Counted from the first letter of the stretch, positions 44,311 to 54,700 are shown. The stretch is 64,000 nt of DNA from JARLGU01 sp036504535 (GCA_036504535.1 DASXUY010000071.1:1-64000), one strand, 5' to 3'. The notes: generated from the letters alone by a model not told the origin. Numbers and translations are program-made.

Positions 44311-45339
44311 TTGCCAGTATTGATTGTTGAGGTCGCCAAACAGGCTCAGGTTTCTATTGCTACCGTGTCCAAGGTGCTTAATCGCGCCGAGGGAGCACGG
44401 GTCGGGGTTGAGACTCGGGAGCGGGTGCTGCGTGTGGCGGCTGAGATGGGATATCAGCCGAACCGGATGGCGCGGAGTATGGTGAGCGGGCGGTCCAACA
44501 CGATTGGGCTGATGGTCTCGGGGCTAGAGAACCCGTTTTTCGTCGCCTTGATGGAAGCGCTGGAGCGGCAGGTGAACTTGCGCGGTTACGGTGTGATGCT
44601 CGATGTCGCACCATCGGAAAAAGGGACATACTATCAACACGGCATGATACGCGGCTGGCCGGTAGATGGAGTCGTGATGTGGGCGTTCTCAAACCAGCTG
44701 GCAAGTTCGTTTTTGGGGCCAGTCGCCGATGAATTGCCTATTGTCTATGTCGGCTACCCGCGTGAAGACGGCGCGGACTGGGTTGCATTCGAGCATTACA
44801 AGGCAGGGCGGCTTGCGGCGGGACATTTGATCGATATCGGACACGAGAGGGTCACGTTTGTCACGCCCCATATCCATGACGACGGCACGGTGATGGATGA
44901 TCGACACCGGGGCTGCGTCGACGAGTGCCGGGAGCGCGGTGCGCTTTGCGATTTGTTCGCAATGCCGCAACATCAGGCAACCCGCGAGGCGGCATTCAAG
45001 ACTGGACGAGCGATTGGCGCGCTGCTATCGGCGGATCGCCCACGAGCGTTAGTGTGCCACAACGATCTGCTGGCTCTGGGCGTAATGCACGGCATGCGCA
45101 GCGCCGGGGTTCGGGTACCCGACGATGTGGCAGTCGTCGGCTTCGACGGCATTGAGGAGGGACAGTATCAGGACATTAGCCTCACGACTGTCGCGTCGCC
45201 GCTCGAGGAACTGGCATCCGCCGCCGTCACACGGCTTATCGAGATTTTGACTGGATCGGAAGGCGATCCTATTTCCCAGACGATTGAACCTCGCTTGAGG
45301 ATAGGTCTGTCAACGACAGGAAGGACACAAGAAGTATGA
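44311..45339 (+). CDS. LacI-family repressor heading a pseudopilin operon
   Basis: A 342-residue LacI/GalR repressor. Helix-turn-helix VEVAKQAQVSIATVSKVLN is at the very N-terminus with hinge YQPNRMARSMVSGRSN. The sugar-binding core includes TIGLMVSGLENPFFVALMEA, LVCHNDLLALGVMHGMR and VVGFDGIEEGQYQDISLTTV. The start codon is TTG (44311; another TTG three codons on). AAGG lies 10 nt upstream. Its stop codon overlaps the ATG of the pseudopilin gene (ATGA), giving tight translational coupling. A promoter and an AAACGTTT operator lie just upstream, so the pair is probably induced by a sugar. Confidence 0.93.
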   Translation: MPVLIVEVAKQAQVSIATVSKVLNRAEGARVGVETRERVLRVAAEMGYQPNRMARSMVSGRSNTIGLMVSGLENPFFVALMEALERQVNLRGYGVMLDVAPSEKGTYYQHGMIRGWPVDGVVMWAFSNQLASSFLGPVADELPIVYVGYPREDGADWVAFEHYKAGRLAAGHLIDIGHERVTFVTPHIHDDGTVMDDRHRGCVDECRERGALCDLFAMPQHQATREAAFKTGRAIGALLSADRPRALVCHNDLLALGVMHGMRSAGVRVPDDVAVVGFDGIEEGQYQDISLTTVASPLEELASAAVTRLIEILTGSEGDPISQTIEPRLRIGLSTTGRTQEV

Positions 45340-46184
45340 AAACACGTTCAGGTTTCACATTAATTGAGCTTTTAGTAGTTATAGCTATCATAGCCATACT
45401 CGCAGCTATACTTTTCCCGGTGTTTGCCACGGCGAGAGAGAAGGCGCGTCAGACGAACTGCTCATCGAATCTCAAGCAGTTCGGGCTTGCCTTTGTTCAA
45501 TATTGTCAGGACTACGACGAACGGATGCCGTCGGGTGGAAATCAGAACGGCCAGGGCAACGGGTGGGCGTGTCAGGTGTACCCCTATATCAAAAGTCGCG
45601 GCGTATTCTTATGCCCCGATGATGCCGGGAGCGGTGGGCGCGATATCGTGTCGTATGGATACAACGTCAACAATGTCGCAAGCGGGAGCGGCACACCGCC
45701 GGTCGGCAAGCAGGTCTCGCAGTATGTGTCCGTGAGCAAAACCATCGTGCTGTTCGAAGTAGTCGGCAACGGCAACAGCACCGGGGTAGCATACGACCCG
45801 ACCTACGCCAATTACTCCAGCTGGGGCGGGGATATCCACCCTGGGGTGGACGCTTACTCACCCGCAGGCAATGGTCTTGGCGGCAACTGGGATCCGAACG
45901 GCTATGGCGCAGGCAATGTGCTTTCGAACCTGCAATACGCCACGGGATACCTACTCAACTCAAACGGCTCAGCGGGAAATTTTGCTGGTGCAACCGGGCG
46001 GCACAACGACGGGAGCAATATCGCTTTCGCCGACGGTCATGTCAAATGGTTGAAGCCCACGATGATATCGGCAGGAGGTTCGAATACGGTTTCCGGCAAT
46101 TGCGGGACATCGGTCTGGCCCCAGGTTGCGGCGGCCACCGACTGCAGCACATCGTCAATCGCGGCAACGTATAGCACCCAGTAA
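45336..46184 (+). CDS. Pseudopilin-like protein (H-X9-DG) coupled to LacI
   Basis: A 282-residue protein with prepilin peptidase site RSGFTLIE (Gly before Phe, Glu at +5), one hydrophobic helix, the neck AREKARQTNCSSNLKQFGLAF, and GRHNDGSNIAFADGHVKWL near residue 232. Four bases overlap the repressor gene. The mature domain is rich in Gly, Asn and Ser, as in secreted adhesin-like pseudopilins. A secreted glycosidase follows after a 0.4-kb repeat region. The function (surface sugar binding, or part of a type II secretion pseudopilus) is inferred. Confidence 0.92.
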   Translation: MKTRSGFTLIELLVVIAIIAILAAILFPVFATAREKARQTNCSSNLKQFGLAFVQYCQDYDERMPSGGNQNGQGNGWACQVYPYIKSRGVFLCPDDAGSGGRDIVSYGYNVNNVASGSGTPPVGKQVSQYVSVSKTIVLFEVVGNGNSTGVAYDPTYANYSSWGGDIHPGVDAYSPAGNGLGGNWDPNGYGAGNVLSNLQYATGYLLNSNGSAGNFAGATGRHNDGSNIAFADGHVKWLKPTMISAGGSNTVSGNCGTSVWPQVAAATDCSTSSIAATYSTQ

Positions 46185-46241
46185 GGCGGGCGGGAGCAGG
46201 GTGGTCAGGGGAAGAGAGAAGAGGCCGCTACGCGCGGGGCG

Positions 46242-46278
46242 CCAGGGTGTCCCTGGCCCCATGTGCCGCTTCGCGGCG
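46242..46278 (-). repeat. Two-hairpin repeat, family A copy 5
   Basis: Read on the minus strand: GCCGC-gaa-GCGGC hairpin, linker, then CCAGGG-aca-CCCTGG. Stem 2 differs from copies 1 and 3 by paired changes. Confidence 0.75.
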
Positions 46279-46312
46279 GTTGGATGGCCTCGCGTGTAGT
46301 GTGCTGCTCGAA

Positions 46313-46602
46313 TGTTACATAACGAGTTTTGCTAGTTCGAATTTGACCGCTGTTGATAATCGTTGGCCGGGAACTAGCTCGGCTACGACGAGAGACGTGT
46401 CGCGCGGCCCCATCCGCCTCGCGGACTCGGCACCTTCCCGCAACGGGAAGGAAACTGGCTGAGGCATTGCCAATCACAAGAATCGTAGTGCCCAAGCAAG
46501 TTTCCATCCCGTTGCGGGCGGGTGGGTTGTCACTTCGCACAACTCAGCTCGGAATAAGCTACTTACTCCTGTTATCGAACTAGCAAAACTCGTTACATAG
46601 TT
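46313..46602. repeat. MITE-like element with 21-bp perfect terminal inverted repeats
   Basis: The left arm 46320-46340 and right arm 46575-46595 are perfect reverse complements (TAACGAGTTTTGCTAG core). Inside are two family B units facing each other (46409-46455 plus, 46499-46530 minus), so the whole element is an imperfect palindrome. No open frame lies inside. Confidence 0.75.
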
Positions 46603-46623
46603 ACGCGAAAAGCGAGGTTGATG

Positions 46624-48882
46624 ATGCAAACGGTAGGAAATAGAATCGCCGCCACACTAGGATGCGTTGCGGCGATGGCTTTTTGTTGTAGCCGTGTGCT
46701 GGCGGTGCCAGATCCGGCTTTCGTGCTGGTCGAGGGCGAGAACGGCGCGGGCGTCACCGCGGCGGCGAGCGATGGGGCCGTGGGCGGCAAAGTGGCGACT
46801 GCAATTGGCGGATACCAGGAAGTTGGGGGTTATGATGTGCCTTTGGGGGCGTCCACATGGACGGTGTGGGTGCGATATCGTGGAAGCGCGCTGCAACTCA
46901 AGAGCGTTGACGCTGCGGGTAAGCGCACGGAGCTGAATTGGAGTTGGGCGAAGCCAACGAAGCTGACGTGGGTGTCGTTTGGCCCCCACCCTGCCAGCGA
47001 ACTTGGTTCGAAGATCGCATTGATGCGCGGGCCTGCCGACGGGTCCCCGTGCGAAGTGGACGAGGTGTTATTTGCGCGCGACGCAGCGTTCGACCCCGTG
47101 AAGCAGTTCCCAGACCAGAGCAGTGCGCCGACGCTCAATGCAACGGGTGTGCTCCTTGCAGAGGCTGAGGACACGCCCGGAGTACAGGTAGACGTCGACA
47201 CGAACGCATCGGGCGGCAAGGTCGCCACGGGCACAAAAGCGTATCAGGTGCTGCTTACAGCGGACGTGCCTCGTGGCGCAGATTCGGTGGTCGTGTGGGT
47301 TCGTTACCGCAGTGCGCCGATGCAGCTGAAGACGGCGTTGGCCAGCGGCGAGGTCAAGGAGCTCAACTGGCAATGGGAACAACCCGCCGGGTTCAAATGG
47401 GTGTCGTTTGGTCGCCACGCTGTTGGCAGCCTGGGCAAGTCGGTGAGTATCATGTGCGGCCCACCGAGTTCGCCAACGTGCGCAGTGGATGCTCTCGTGT
47501 TCGCCAAGGATGACGCTTTCAACCCCGACGCGGCGTACCCAGCGCTCAAGAACTCATCCCCGGCTACGAAGGCGGCGGCGGGAATTGTTCGGGACGGTCC
47601 GGTGGTCGCTAAGGCATCGGACACGTCGCCGATCAATGCCACGGTATCGATAGACTGGAGGCGCAATGCCGGAACGGTGACCGCGATGCTTTACGGGTCC
47701 AACGACATGCAGCTTGGCGACCCGAAACCGGAAACGTTCGCGTCCACGGGGCGGGCGCTGGACCGCGCTGGAGTATCCCTGCTGCGTATCCATTCGGGCG
47801 GGCTGACAGGCGCGTGGAGCGATTCGACGACGCGAGATTGGAACCGCGAGAAGATCGCCGCTGCATACTCTGCCGCCTATCTTAAAGGGCGGACGATTAT
47901 ACAGAACATCCCGAAGTGGCCATCGTGGATGAAGACGCTTGACGACGGCACGCTTGATAAGTCTGAGTATGGTCCGTTTGCGGAGTTCTGCGCGAAGCTC
48001 GTGAGGATAGTCAATATCGACCTTCACGCGGGCGTGCAGTATTGGGAGCCTCAGAACGAGTGGGAACTGAACTACGATAAGCGAGGCAAGCTCAATGAGC
48101 TCTGGACCATCTACAATCTGTGCGCAGTAGCGATGAAGCGTGTCGATCCTGGCATTCAGGTCGGTGGTATCGCGTTTGCCTGGGATGACCCGGCGAAGAT
48201 GCAGGCGTTCGTTAAGACTTGCGGCCCCAATGTGGATTTTGTAACATACCATCGGTATGGCAGCGGCGATGCGGCTGATTCCACGGACACATTGATGGGC
48301 AGGGCTCGGGAGTTCGGTGAGCGTTTCAAAACATATCCGAAGATGGTGAAAGAAGCGGGTGGCGGGCGACAGATCCCGATCTTCGTGGACGAGTTCAGCG
48401 TGAATTACACGTGGGATTCGGGCGAAACTCGGCAGTGGAGCAATGTTGGCGCGGTGTGGTTCGCGTCGACGCTTCGATCACTGGCGTATGCAGGTGCGAC
48501 GCACGCGATGACGTGGGCGTTCAAGGATTGGATCTACGGCGTCGTCGACATGCACGACAATGCGCGGCCAGTCGCGGATGTGCTGCGGTGGGGAAACATG
48601 TGGCTGACAGGGCAACTCGTCGGGGCATCGTCGACGCACGTTCGCGTCGAAGCGATGGCCGTTCGGCACGTGGACGGGAGCCGGGCGATATTGCTCATAA
48701 ACAAGGCGACGGGCTCTGCGACAGTAACGCTGAAATACGGGTTGCCGCGCGCTGGAATGCCGATTGAAATCGAAATGCTCGATGGAACCGGCACGAGCCA
48801 CCGCGTGGCGCCGCTGTCTGAATTTACCGCTCCGGTGCTGATGCCTCCGTACAGTTTGCTCCTGCTCCTGATCCCCGCTTAG
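46624..48882 (+). CDS. Secreted clan-A glycosidase with duplicated N-terminal domain
   Basis: About 753 residues, start at the ATG at 46624 (GAGG 6 nt upstream). Signal peptide about 1-26 (RVLA). Residues about 30-150 and 170-290 are two copies of one beta-sandwich (shared VWVRYR, ELNW-W, KWVSFG and GP-SP-C-VD-FA motifs), probably carbohydrate-binding. The TIM barrel at about 340-640 is GH39/GH5-like: acid/base Glu in YWEPQNEWE (about 478) and nucleophile Glu in IFVDEFSVNY (about 587). The C-terminus has a small beta-domain. It follows the LacI/pseudopilin pair and may be controlled with it. Substrate unknown. Confidence 0.88.
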   Translation: MQTVGNRIAATLGCVAAMAFCCSRVLAVPDPAFVLVEGENGAGVTAAASDGAVGGKVATAIGGYQEVGGYDVPLGASTWTVWVRYRGSALQLKSVDAAGKRTELNWSWAKPTKLTWVSFGPHPASELGSKIALMRGPADGSPCEVDEVLFARDAAFDPVKQFPDQSSAPTLNATGVLLAEAEDTPGVQVDVDTNASGGKVATGTKAYQVLLTADVPRGADSVVVWVRYRSAPMQLKTALASGEVKELNWQWEQPAGFKWVSFGRHAVGSLGKSVSIMCGPPSSPTCAVDALVFAKDDAFNPDAAYPALKNSSPATKAAAGIVRDGPVVAKASDTSPINATVSIDWRRNAGTVTAMLYGSNDMQLGDPKPETFASTGRALDRAGVSLLRIHSGGLTGAWSDSTTRDWNREKIAAAYSAAYLKGRTIIQNIPKWPSWMKTLDDGTLDKSEYGPFAEFCAKLVRIVNIDLHAGVQYWEPQNEWELNYDKRGKLNELWTIYNLCAVAMKRVDPGIQVGGIAFAWDDPAKMQAFVKTCGPNVDFVTYHRYGSGDAADSTDTLMGRAREFGERFKTYPKMVKEAGGGRQIPIFVDEFSVNYTWDSGETRQWSNVGAVWFASTLRSLAYAGATHAMTWAFKDWIYGVVDMHDNARPVADVLRWGNMWLTGQLVGASSTHVRVEAMAVRHVDGSRAILLINKATGSATVTLKYGLPRAGMPIEIEMLDGTGTSHRVAPLSEFTAPVLMPPYSLLLLLIPA

Positions 48883-49031
48883 CAAGCACACTCCACTCTA
48901 GAAAGTAAAGAACCTCTCTTCCCCACTTCGTGGGTCCCCTTCTCCCCTGAAGGGAAGACAAAGAGATTCCGCCGCGCAATGTTTCACCCATATGGGTGGA
49001 TCGCTTCCATGACGTCTCAAAAAGAATCTTC

Positions 49032-49060
49032 TTGACAGCCACATGTACCCGTATTATAAT
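49032..49060 (+). promoter_or_regulatory. Perfect consensus promoter of the GntR/LacI regulator
   Basis: TTGACA (49032-49037), exactly 17 nt, TATAAT (49055-49060). Directly followed by the operator palindrome at 49061-49081. Confidence 0.9.
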
Positions 49061-49081
49061 ACAACTGTCCGAAACAGTTGT
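49061..49081. promoter_or_regulatory. Operator palindrome overlapping the transcription start
   Basis: ACAACTGT-ccgaa-ACAGTTGT, a perfect 8-bp inverted repeat with a 5-nt spacer, abutting the -10 element. Best read as the autoregulatory site of the regulator that starts 15 nt later. Confidence 0.75.
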
Positions 49082-49095
49082 AAGAGACTATCCCC

Positions 49096-50292
49096 ATGCC
49101 GACCGTTACAGAACAACCGAAAGAGAGCCAGCGCGACGCTAAGTATTCACCTGCTTATAAGCGGATCGAGTCTGATCTGAGGACGCGGATTGGCCGACGG
49201 GAGTGGATGCCGGGGGTGATGATACCGGGGCGGCGTGATCTTGCGAAGGAGTATGGCGTCGACCTGATGACGCTGCAGCGGGCGATTGCCAAGCTGCTGG
49301 ATGACGAAACCTTGGTGGCGTCGGGTCGCCGGGGAACGTTTGTAAACGCGACGCCGCCTGCAACTGCGCGCAGCTTGACGGGAACCCTACCCCGGCCAGC
49401 GAAAACGCTAACGATAGGGGTTGTTGGCTTAAGTGTCGACGATTACTCGCGGATTGAGCCACGAGAGTTGTTCTTTAACCATACGTTTTTGGCGGCGTTC
49501 GAATCTACCTTGCAGAGCGCGCGCAATGTCGATTTCACGTTTGTTCCACGCAATACGCCTAACGGTGACATGATCACGGTTGCCGATACGCTGGCGGTTC
49601 TCGACGAGCGGGACGTGGACGGGATCGTCTTCCTGTTCGCCGATGCGCCGAGCGATATCGATGAGATTTCCCGGCTGGTGATGGGCTCTGAACTGCCCAT
49701 GGTGATGACATCGTCGCGCCATATTGAAGTGCCGGTACCGCTGATCTATTACGACAACTTTGCCGCTGGGTTCGAGGCGGCGTGGAGCTTGATACAGGCG
49801 GGAGAGCGGCGGATTACGCTGGTGTCGCCGTTCGACGAGTATTGGGTGCGCGAGCGGCTGATCGGTATCCGCAAGGCTATCGAGCACGCGGGTCTGCCTG
49901 CCGATGCGCTCTCCATTTGGCCAGCGAGCGACATCGAGCCGCTCGGATCGCGCAACCAGCTTCAGGTTGGCAAGGAGACTGGCGCGGAGCTATTCGCGGC
50001 GCATCCGCAGACGAGCGCGGTGATCGCGATCAATGATTTTGTCGCCATGGGCTTGGTCAGCTCGGCGCGGAAGCTGGGCCGTATGGCGGGGAAGCACTTC
50101 AGGCTGGTGAGCTTCGACGATATACCGCAGGCGGCTATGGCGGGAATTAGCAGTATGAGGCCGCCGCTGGATATCATGGGACGCGAATCGGCGAAGATGA
50201 TGCTGCAACTGATCGACGGCGACCGGGATATTTCGCAGGTGCGGTTGAAGTCGAGGCTGGTTGTGAGATCGTCGATGCGCGGTGATGGGTAG
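49096..50292 (+). CDS. GntR-type HTH / LacI-type sensor repressor
   Basis: A 398-residue AraR-like repressor. The winged helix YKRIESDLRTRIGRREWMPG and RRDLAKEYGVDLMTLQRAI is homologous to that of the regulator at 37563. The C-terminal sensor domain contains TIGVVGLSVDDYSRIEPREL, IYYDNFAAGFEAAWSLIQAG and VIAINDFVAMGLVSSARKL. A perfect promoter and a palindromic operator lie just upstream. It is followed by a pseudopilin-like gene (51 nt gap) and then a large glycosidase. This is the clearest regulator-pseudopilin-glycosidase module in the window. The inducer is unknown. Confidence 0.93.
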   Translation: MPTVTEQPKESQRDAKYSPAYKRIESDLRTRIGRREWMPGVMIPGRRDLAKEYGVDLMTLQRAIAKLLDDETLVASGRRGTFVNATPPATARSLTGTLPRPAKTLTIGVVGLSVDDYSRIEPRELFFNHTFLAAFESTLQSARNVDFTFVPRNTPNGDMITVADTLAVLDERDVDGIVFLFADAPSDIDEISRLVMGSELPMVMTSSRHIEVPVPLIYYDNFAAGFEAAWSLIQAGERRITLVSPFDEYWVRERLIGIRKAIEHAGLPADALSIWPASDIEPLGSRNQLQVGKETGAELFAAHPQTSAVIAINDFVAMGLVSSARKLGRMAGKHFRLVSFDDIPQAAMAGISSMRPPLDIMGRESAKMMLQLIDGDRDISQVRLKSRLVVRSSMRGDG

Positions 50293-50343
50293 CGGAGATT
50301 TCAGTTCAGGCACTTATTTAGATTTACAACGACGGAGGACATA

Positions 50344-51228
50344 ATGGTATTTCTTAAACGGCGTATGAAGCAAGGTTTCACTCTGATTGAGCTGCTCGTA
50401 GTTATCGCTATTATAGCGATTCTCGCTGCTGTGCTCTTCCCGGTGTTCGCGAAGGCGCGAGAAAAGGCGCGTCAAACGAGCTGCGCTTCGAACATGAAGC
50501 AGATGGGGCTGGCGTTTCTACAGTACGAAGCCGACTACGATGAAACGTCGGTTCCGGGCTTACCGAACGTCAACTTTACGGTGAACGACGCGCGGCGCTA
50601 CGTGTTCACGGCAGGTGTGGGCTGGGCCGGGATGGTGTATCCCTACGTGAAGTCAATCGACATGTACCGGTGCCCCGACGATACCACCGACCCGCAAACG
50701 TACAGCGTTGTCTCGTACTCTTACAATACGAACGTGGCATACAGCGGGTCGTTTGTGAACAGCACGGCTAACGGGCTTGGCGCGCAATTGTCATCGTTCA
50801 CGGCGACCGCGAGCACGGTGAACCTGGCCGAGATCGCCGGATCGCGTTGCAATGTCACCCGCAGCAGCTACCTCGACAACAACGGCTCTGCGGAGTACTC
50901 GTCGACGGGCAACGGCTACGGCCTTTGCAGCAAACCGTCGGGCGGCTGCCAGAACACGACATCGTCGTACGCCACCGGCTACCTCGGGAACCTTGGCTCG
51001 ACGACGGGCAACTATTACAGTATTGCCAAGCCTAACCTTGGCGCAGAGGGCCGACATTCGGTCGGGTCGAACTATCTCATGGTGGACGGTCACGTCAAGT
51101 GGCTGCTCGGCACCAACGTCTCGCCTGGCTTCGACGCCGCCGCGCCGGGCAATGCTCCGGCGGGGAACGGGGCGTACGCTGCCGGAACCGGTAATTCGGG
51201 GTACTCGGTGACGTTCAGCAAGCTGTAA
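50344..51228 (+). CDS. Pseudopilin-like protein (H-X9-DG) after the GntR/LacI gene
   Basis: A 294-residue protein: site KQGFTLIELLVV, one hydrophobic helix, neck AREKARQTSCASNMKQMGLAF, LQYEADYDET, and GRHSVGSNYLMVDGHVKWL near residue 240. A GGAGG ribosome site is 6 nt before the ATG. The middle is unusually rich in Ser, Thr, Asn and Gly with Cys pairs (CNVTRSSY, CSKPSGGC), perhaps disulfide-linked outside the cell. Likely co-transcribed with the regulator. Confidence 0.92.
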   Translation: MVFLKRRMKQGFTLIELLVVIAIIAILAAVLFPVFAKAREKARQTSCASNMKQMGLAFLQYEADYDETSVPGLPNVNFTVNDARRYVFTAGVGWAGMVYPYVKSIDMYRCPDDTTDPQTYSVVSYSYNTNVAYSGSFVNSTANGLGAQLSSFTATASTVNLAEIAGSRCNVTRSSYLDNNGSAEYSSTGNGYGLCSKPSGGCQNTTSSYATGYLGNLGSTTGNYYSIAKPNLGAEGRHSVGSNYLMVDGHVKWLLGTNVSPGFDAAAPGNAPAGNGAYAAGTGNSGYSVTFSKL

Positions 51229-51748
51229 GGCGACACGTACGGTTGTAACGGGCTGTACTGAGAGAGCGGAAGGTCGGTAGGAGTGCGTGGCGATTTGCAG
51301 TTACTGCCGCTACGCCTGGGCCGCGGGCGGCTAAGTCATCGCGTACTCACCGCCCCCCCGGCTTTACGTTGTGATTTTCATGTCTGAGTCTTAAACTGGT
51401 AGTCACCAGCGTGACGCTGGCCCCCTATCTCGCCGAAGACGGCTCGTTGCAGCCAGGAAGGCATCCGGCAGGAACCTCTCCTTCCCACTCCGTGGGCCCC
51501 TTCCTCTCCTAAAGGAAAGGAGAAGAGGTCGGAGTCTGTATAGCGATAAAGGGCGCGTGATACCAAGAGAAGGGAAGATGACTTCGAGTTCGAGCCTAAG
51601 ACACGGGGTTCTTGGCCGGCTCAGGCCATGAATTGTCTTTCGGACCATCACGGCGCCCGGCCCACGTGGGCGGGGTTATTCTTCGCGGCTTACGGCGGTG
51701 AGCGCTGGCTCGCCGTCTATCGTTCCCCTTGGTCCTGGAGGACCAGTT
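51229..51748. other. Intergenic region with repeats before a glycosidase
   Basis: No gene. Contains the repeat shared with 29847-29918 (51281-51383), a family A copy (51406-51443, minus), and a CTCTCC/GGAGAGG-type hairpin near 51475-51530. Confidence 0.6.
51406..51443 (-). repeat. Two-hairpin repeat, family A copy 6
   Basis: Minus strand: GCCG-tctt-CGGC, GGGGG linker, CCAGCG-tca-CGCTGG. Nearly the same as the truncated copy in the DUF1016 pseudogene, which shows what that copy has lost. Confidence 0.75.
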
Positions 51749-54700
51749 ATGAAACGCACGTTCAACACATTTACCCTTCGTTTTGCCTCCTGTTTCTTCG
51801 GGCTGGCAACGATGCTCGTCGCATGTTCAGCTGATGCGCTGCCTGACCTTCCGCCGGGGGTCGCGCCAGCGCGGGCGCTTGTGCTCGGGGCGAGTGTCAG
51901 CGGGTCGACAGCGGCAGTCGCGGCGGGTGCGCGGTATGTGGCTCCGGTGCGGGTGAGCGTCAACGGCGCGGCAGTCACGACTCCCGCGAAGGATGGGCTG
52001 GCGATAGCGCACACGGGATACAACGACTCGACAGCGTCGCTGAGCTACGTGCTGCCAGCAGGGGCGACCGGGACCTACGAGATCTGGACAGCGTTCAACC
52101 TGGGCGGCGTCGCGAAGCAGAGCTTCAAGCTTTCGGCGGGCGGGTCGGACACGGCGACGAGCGAGCGAGTGAGTTGGGAACAGTCCAACGACGTGTCGTG
52201 GAAGCTGGATTGGCGGAAGGCGGATGGGCGCGTTACCCTCTATCCGCAGGATAAGGCGCTCACTATCGATGAAAGCGGGAAAGCGTCGGGCCACAAGGTG
52301 CTTGTCGCTGTCGTCCTGTCGCGGGTTGCCGATTTACCAGCGGGGATGGACGAGCGGGGCGGAGCGTCGCGTGCGGCGATGGAGGCGTGGCGACCAAAGG
52401 CAGTTACGCGGCGGGTGTACCTGCTAGAGTCGGCATTGGCGATCGAAGCTGACCCGCTCCTGCGTGTGATTGATGCGCGTGCGGAAGGGTTGAAGTCGTC
52501 GACGGTGGCGTCGATTTTCAGCAGCGATGAGGCGCGGCAGATGGTCGCGGCGGTTGGCGGCGGAACTCTTCCCGCGCTTGTGGTGATGGACGAAGCGTAC
52601 ACGGTACTCGCGGTGCGACGTCCGTCGGATGGCGCAAAGCGGATAGAAAGCGCTCTGGCGGCAACGGTGCCGCTGGATGTGGTCAACCCCGCCGCGTCGA
52701 CGGCCAGGATTGCAGGCGAGGCGATGGTGGACGGCGCACCGGTGGCGTGGCTGGTCGCGGGGACCTGGGCAGGTCCGAGCGGGCTGTCGCTGTGGGGGCT
52801 GGATGCGGAGTCCGAGGCGCGTCCGAATGTTAGCGACCCATGCATCGTGGAGCAGTTCGACACCGTGCTGCATTCGAAGTGGGAAGCACGACAGGTAGAT
52901 GGTGCGAAAACGGCGGTGATATCGACGAGCACCGGGGATTTTGTGTGGTCGCGCGGGACAGCGTACGCGTTCGCGTATGTCAATGCGGCCGCCGAGCGCG
53001 ACGTCGTGCTGCACCTCAGCCAATCGGGTATCCAAAGCGCAGTGTGGGTGAACGGTCGCCCGGCTGTGTTCGCGGCGGACAAGTCGGCGGCAGCGCTCAG
53101 TCTTGCCGTTCGCGGCGGGACGGATACGACGGCGTCGATCACGGATCAGGGTGGTACGGTGCTGGTGCAGCCTGCGCACAACGAGGGCGCTGTATCGGCG
53201 CGAATGCACCTGGCGGCGGGCTGGAACCGGGTGCTGGTCAAGCTGACCATGCAGAACGGCAAAGGGGAAGCGTTCCTGTTCCGCGCGCGGTTCACGGAAG
53301 CGAACGGGGATGCGGCAACTGGGTTGCGAACGGCGCTCAGCGACCCGCAGGCGAGCACGTCGCTGCATGCGGAAGCGGTACGTGTTCAGCCGCTCGTGAC
53401 TACCGATGCGCCGTTCAATATGGCGTACGCCGGGAAGCCGCTTAAGCTGCATGTGGCGCTGAAGCGGCTCGCGTCGGCAGATGAGCCGTCGCCTGTCGTG
53501 CCACTGGTGCCGTTTCGTGGCAAGCTGAGCGTCACATTGAAAGATTACGACGGCAAGATTGTCGCGGAGCGTCCCACGTCGGTTGTGTTCCCCGGCAGCG
53601 CCGATATTGATCTTGGCGCTGCGCCACCGACGGGTTACTACTCTGTGCATTTAGCGCTGGCTACGGTCGAGGGTGCTCCTATTGTTACTTTCCAGCCCGA
53701 CGGGTTCAGCGTGATCGCCGGGATTGCTTCGCAAAAGGCGCGGGCGGCGTCGAAGAAGATGGCGACGACGTATTACTGGATGAATGATGGCAAGGCGTCG
53801 TCGTTCTACTTCCCATACATGGAGCGGCTGGGAATCTATCGCAACATTGGGGGCAATCCGGGGCCGAACGTTGACCTTTACGGTGAAGCGAACCGGCGAG
53901 GACTGCGGCTTGCTGGCGACTTGTGGTACTTCGAAGGTCCAAGCGTCGCCGAGAGCGTCACGAAGCTCGCGCCGTTCGTGGACACGTTCAAATCGTTCAA
54001 CGAAGTCGACATCGTCCCGCACGTGCGCGGCACTGCCGAGCACTGGACAACGGTGACGAAGGCGCACTACGAGGCGGTGAAGCAGGTCGCCCCGAAGGCG
54101 ACGGTGCTGAGCGCCAGCCTGGTGCGCCCCGGTGCGAACTCGTGGTTCAAGGAGTGCCTCACGCTTGGCATGGACAAGTATGTGGACATATGGGATGTGC
54201 ACTGCTATCCCCGCGACGCCCCCACCCTTGGCGGCTCGATGTCGAACAGCCAGAACGAGACCGAACTGGGCGTGCTGAAATCTTACAAGGAGCTTGGACG
54301 GGTCAACGATAAGCCGTTCTGGATCGGCGAAACGGGGGCGCGTGCCTGCCATGGGGCGGATGCACGCAGGTGGCAGGCGGACATGGTGGCGAAAATGACC
54401 GCCACGGCGAACAGCCGCGACGACTTCCAGAAGATCGGGTTCCTGGTGCCGTGGTGGTACAGCCGCGAGCATTCGTCACTGGGCGATATCGAAACCGGCC
54501 ACATGCCGGGCGAGGCGGCATACTACACCGCGAGCGCGTTGATCGACGGCTTCCCGTACACGCGGCTCGACGTCGGCGCTGGCGTCCAGGCAGCCCGCTT
54601 CGGTCCCACCACCATGCTGTGGGCGCCATCGGGCAAGCAGCCGGTCACGTTGACGCTGGCGGCTGGCAAGAAGTGGGTGCTCGTGGATGTCGTCGGTCGC

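Larger units (their letters stand above)
46185..46617. other. Intergenic region with two nested repeats
   Basis: No gene. A family A copy (46242-46278, minus) is followed by a MITE-like element (46313-46602). The latter ends about 15 nt before the ribosome site of the next gene, so it forms that gene's immediate upstream region. Confidence 0.65.

Noticed and set aside
52424..53650. 408-residue minus-strand frame inside the lipoprotein glycosidase
   Set aside because: Arg/His-rich shadow of the plus-strand gene, no domain.
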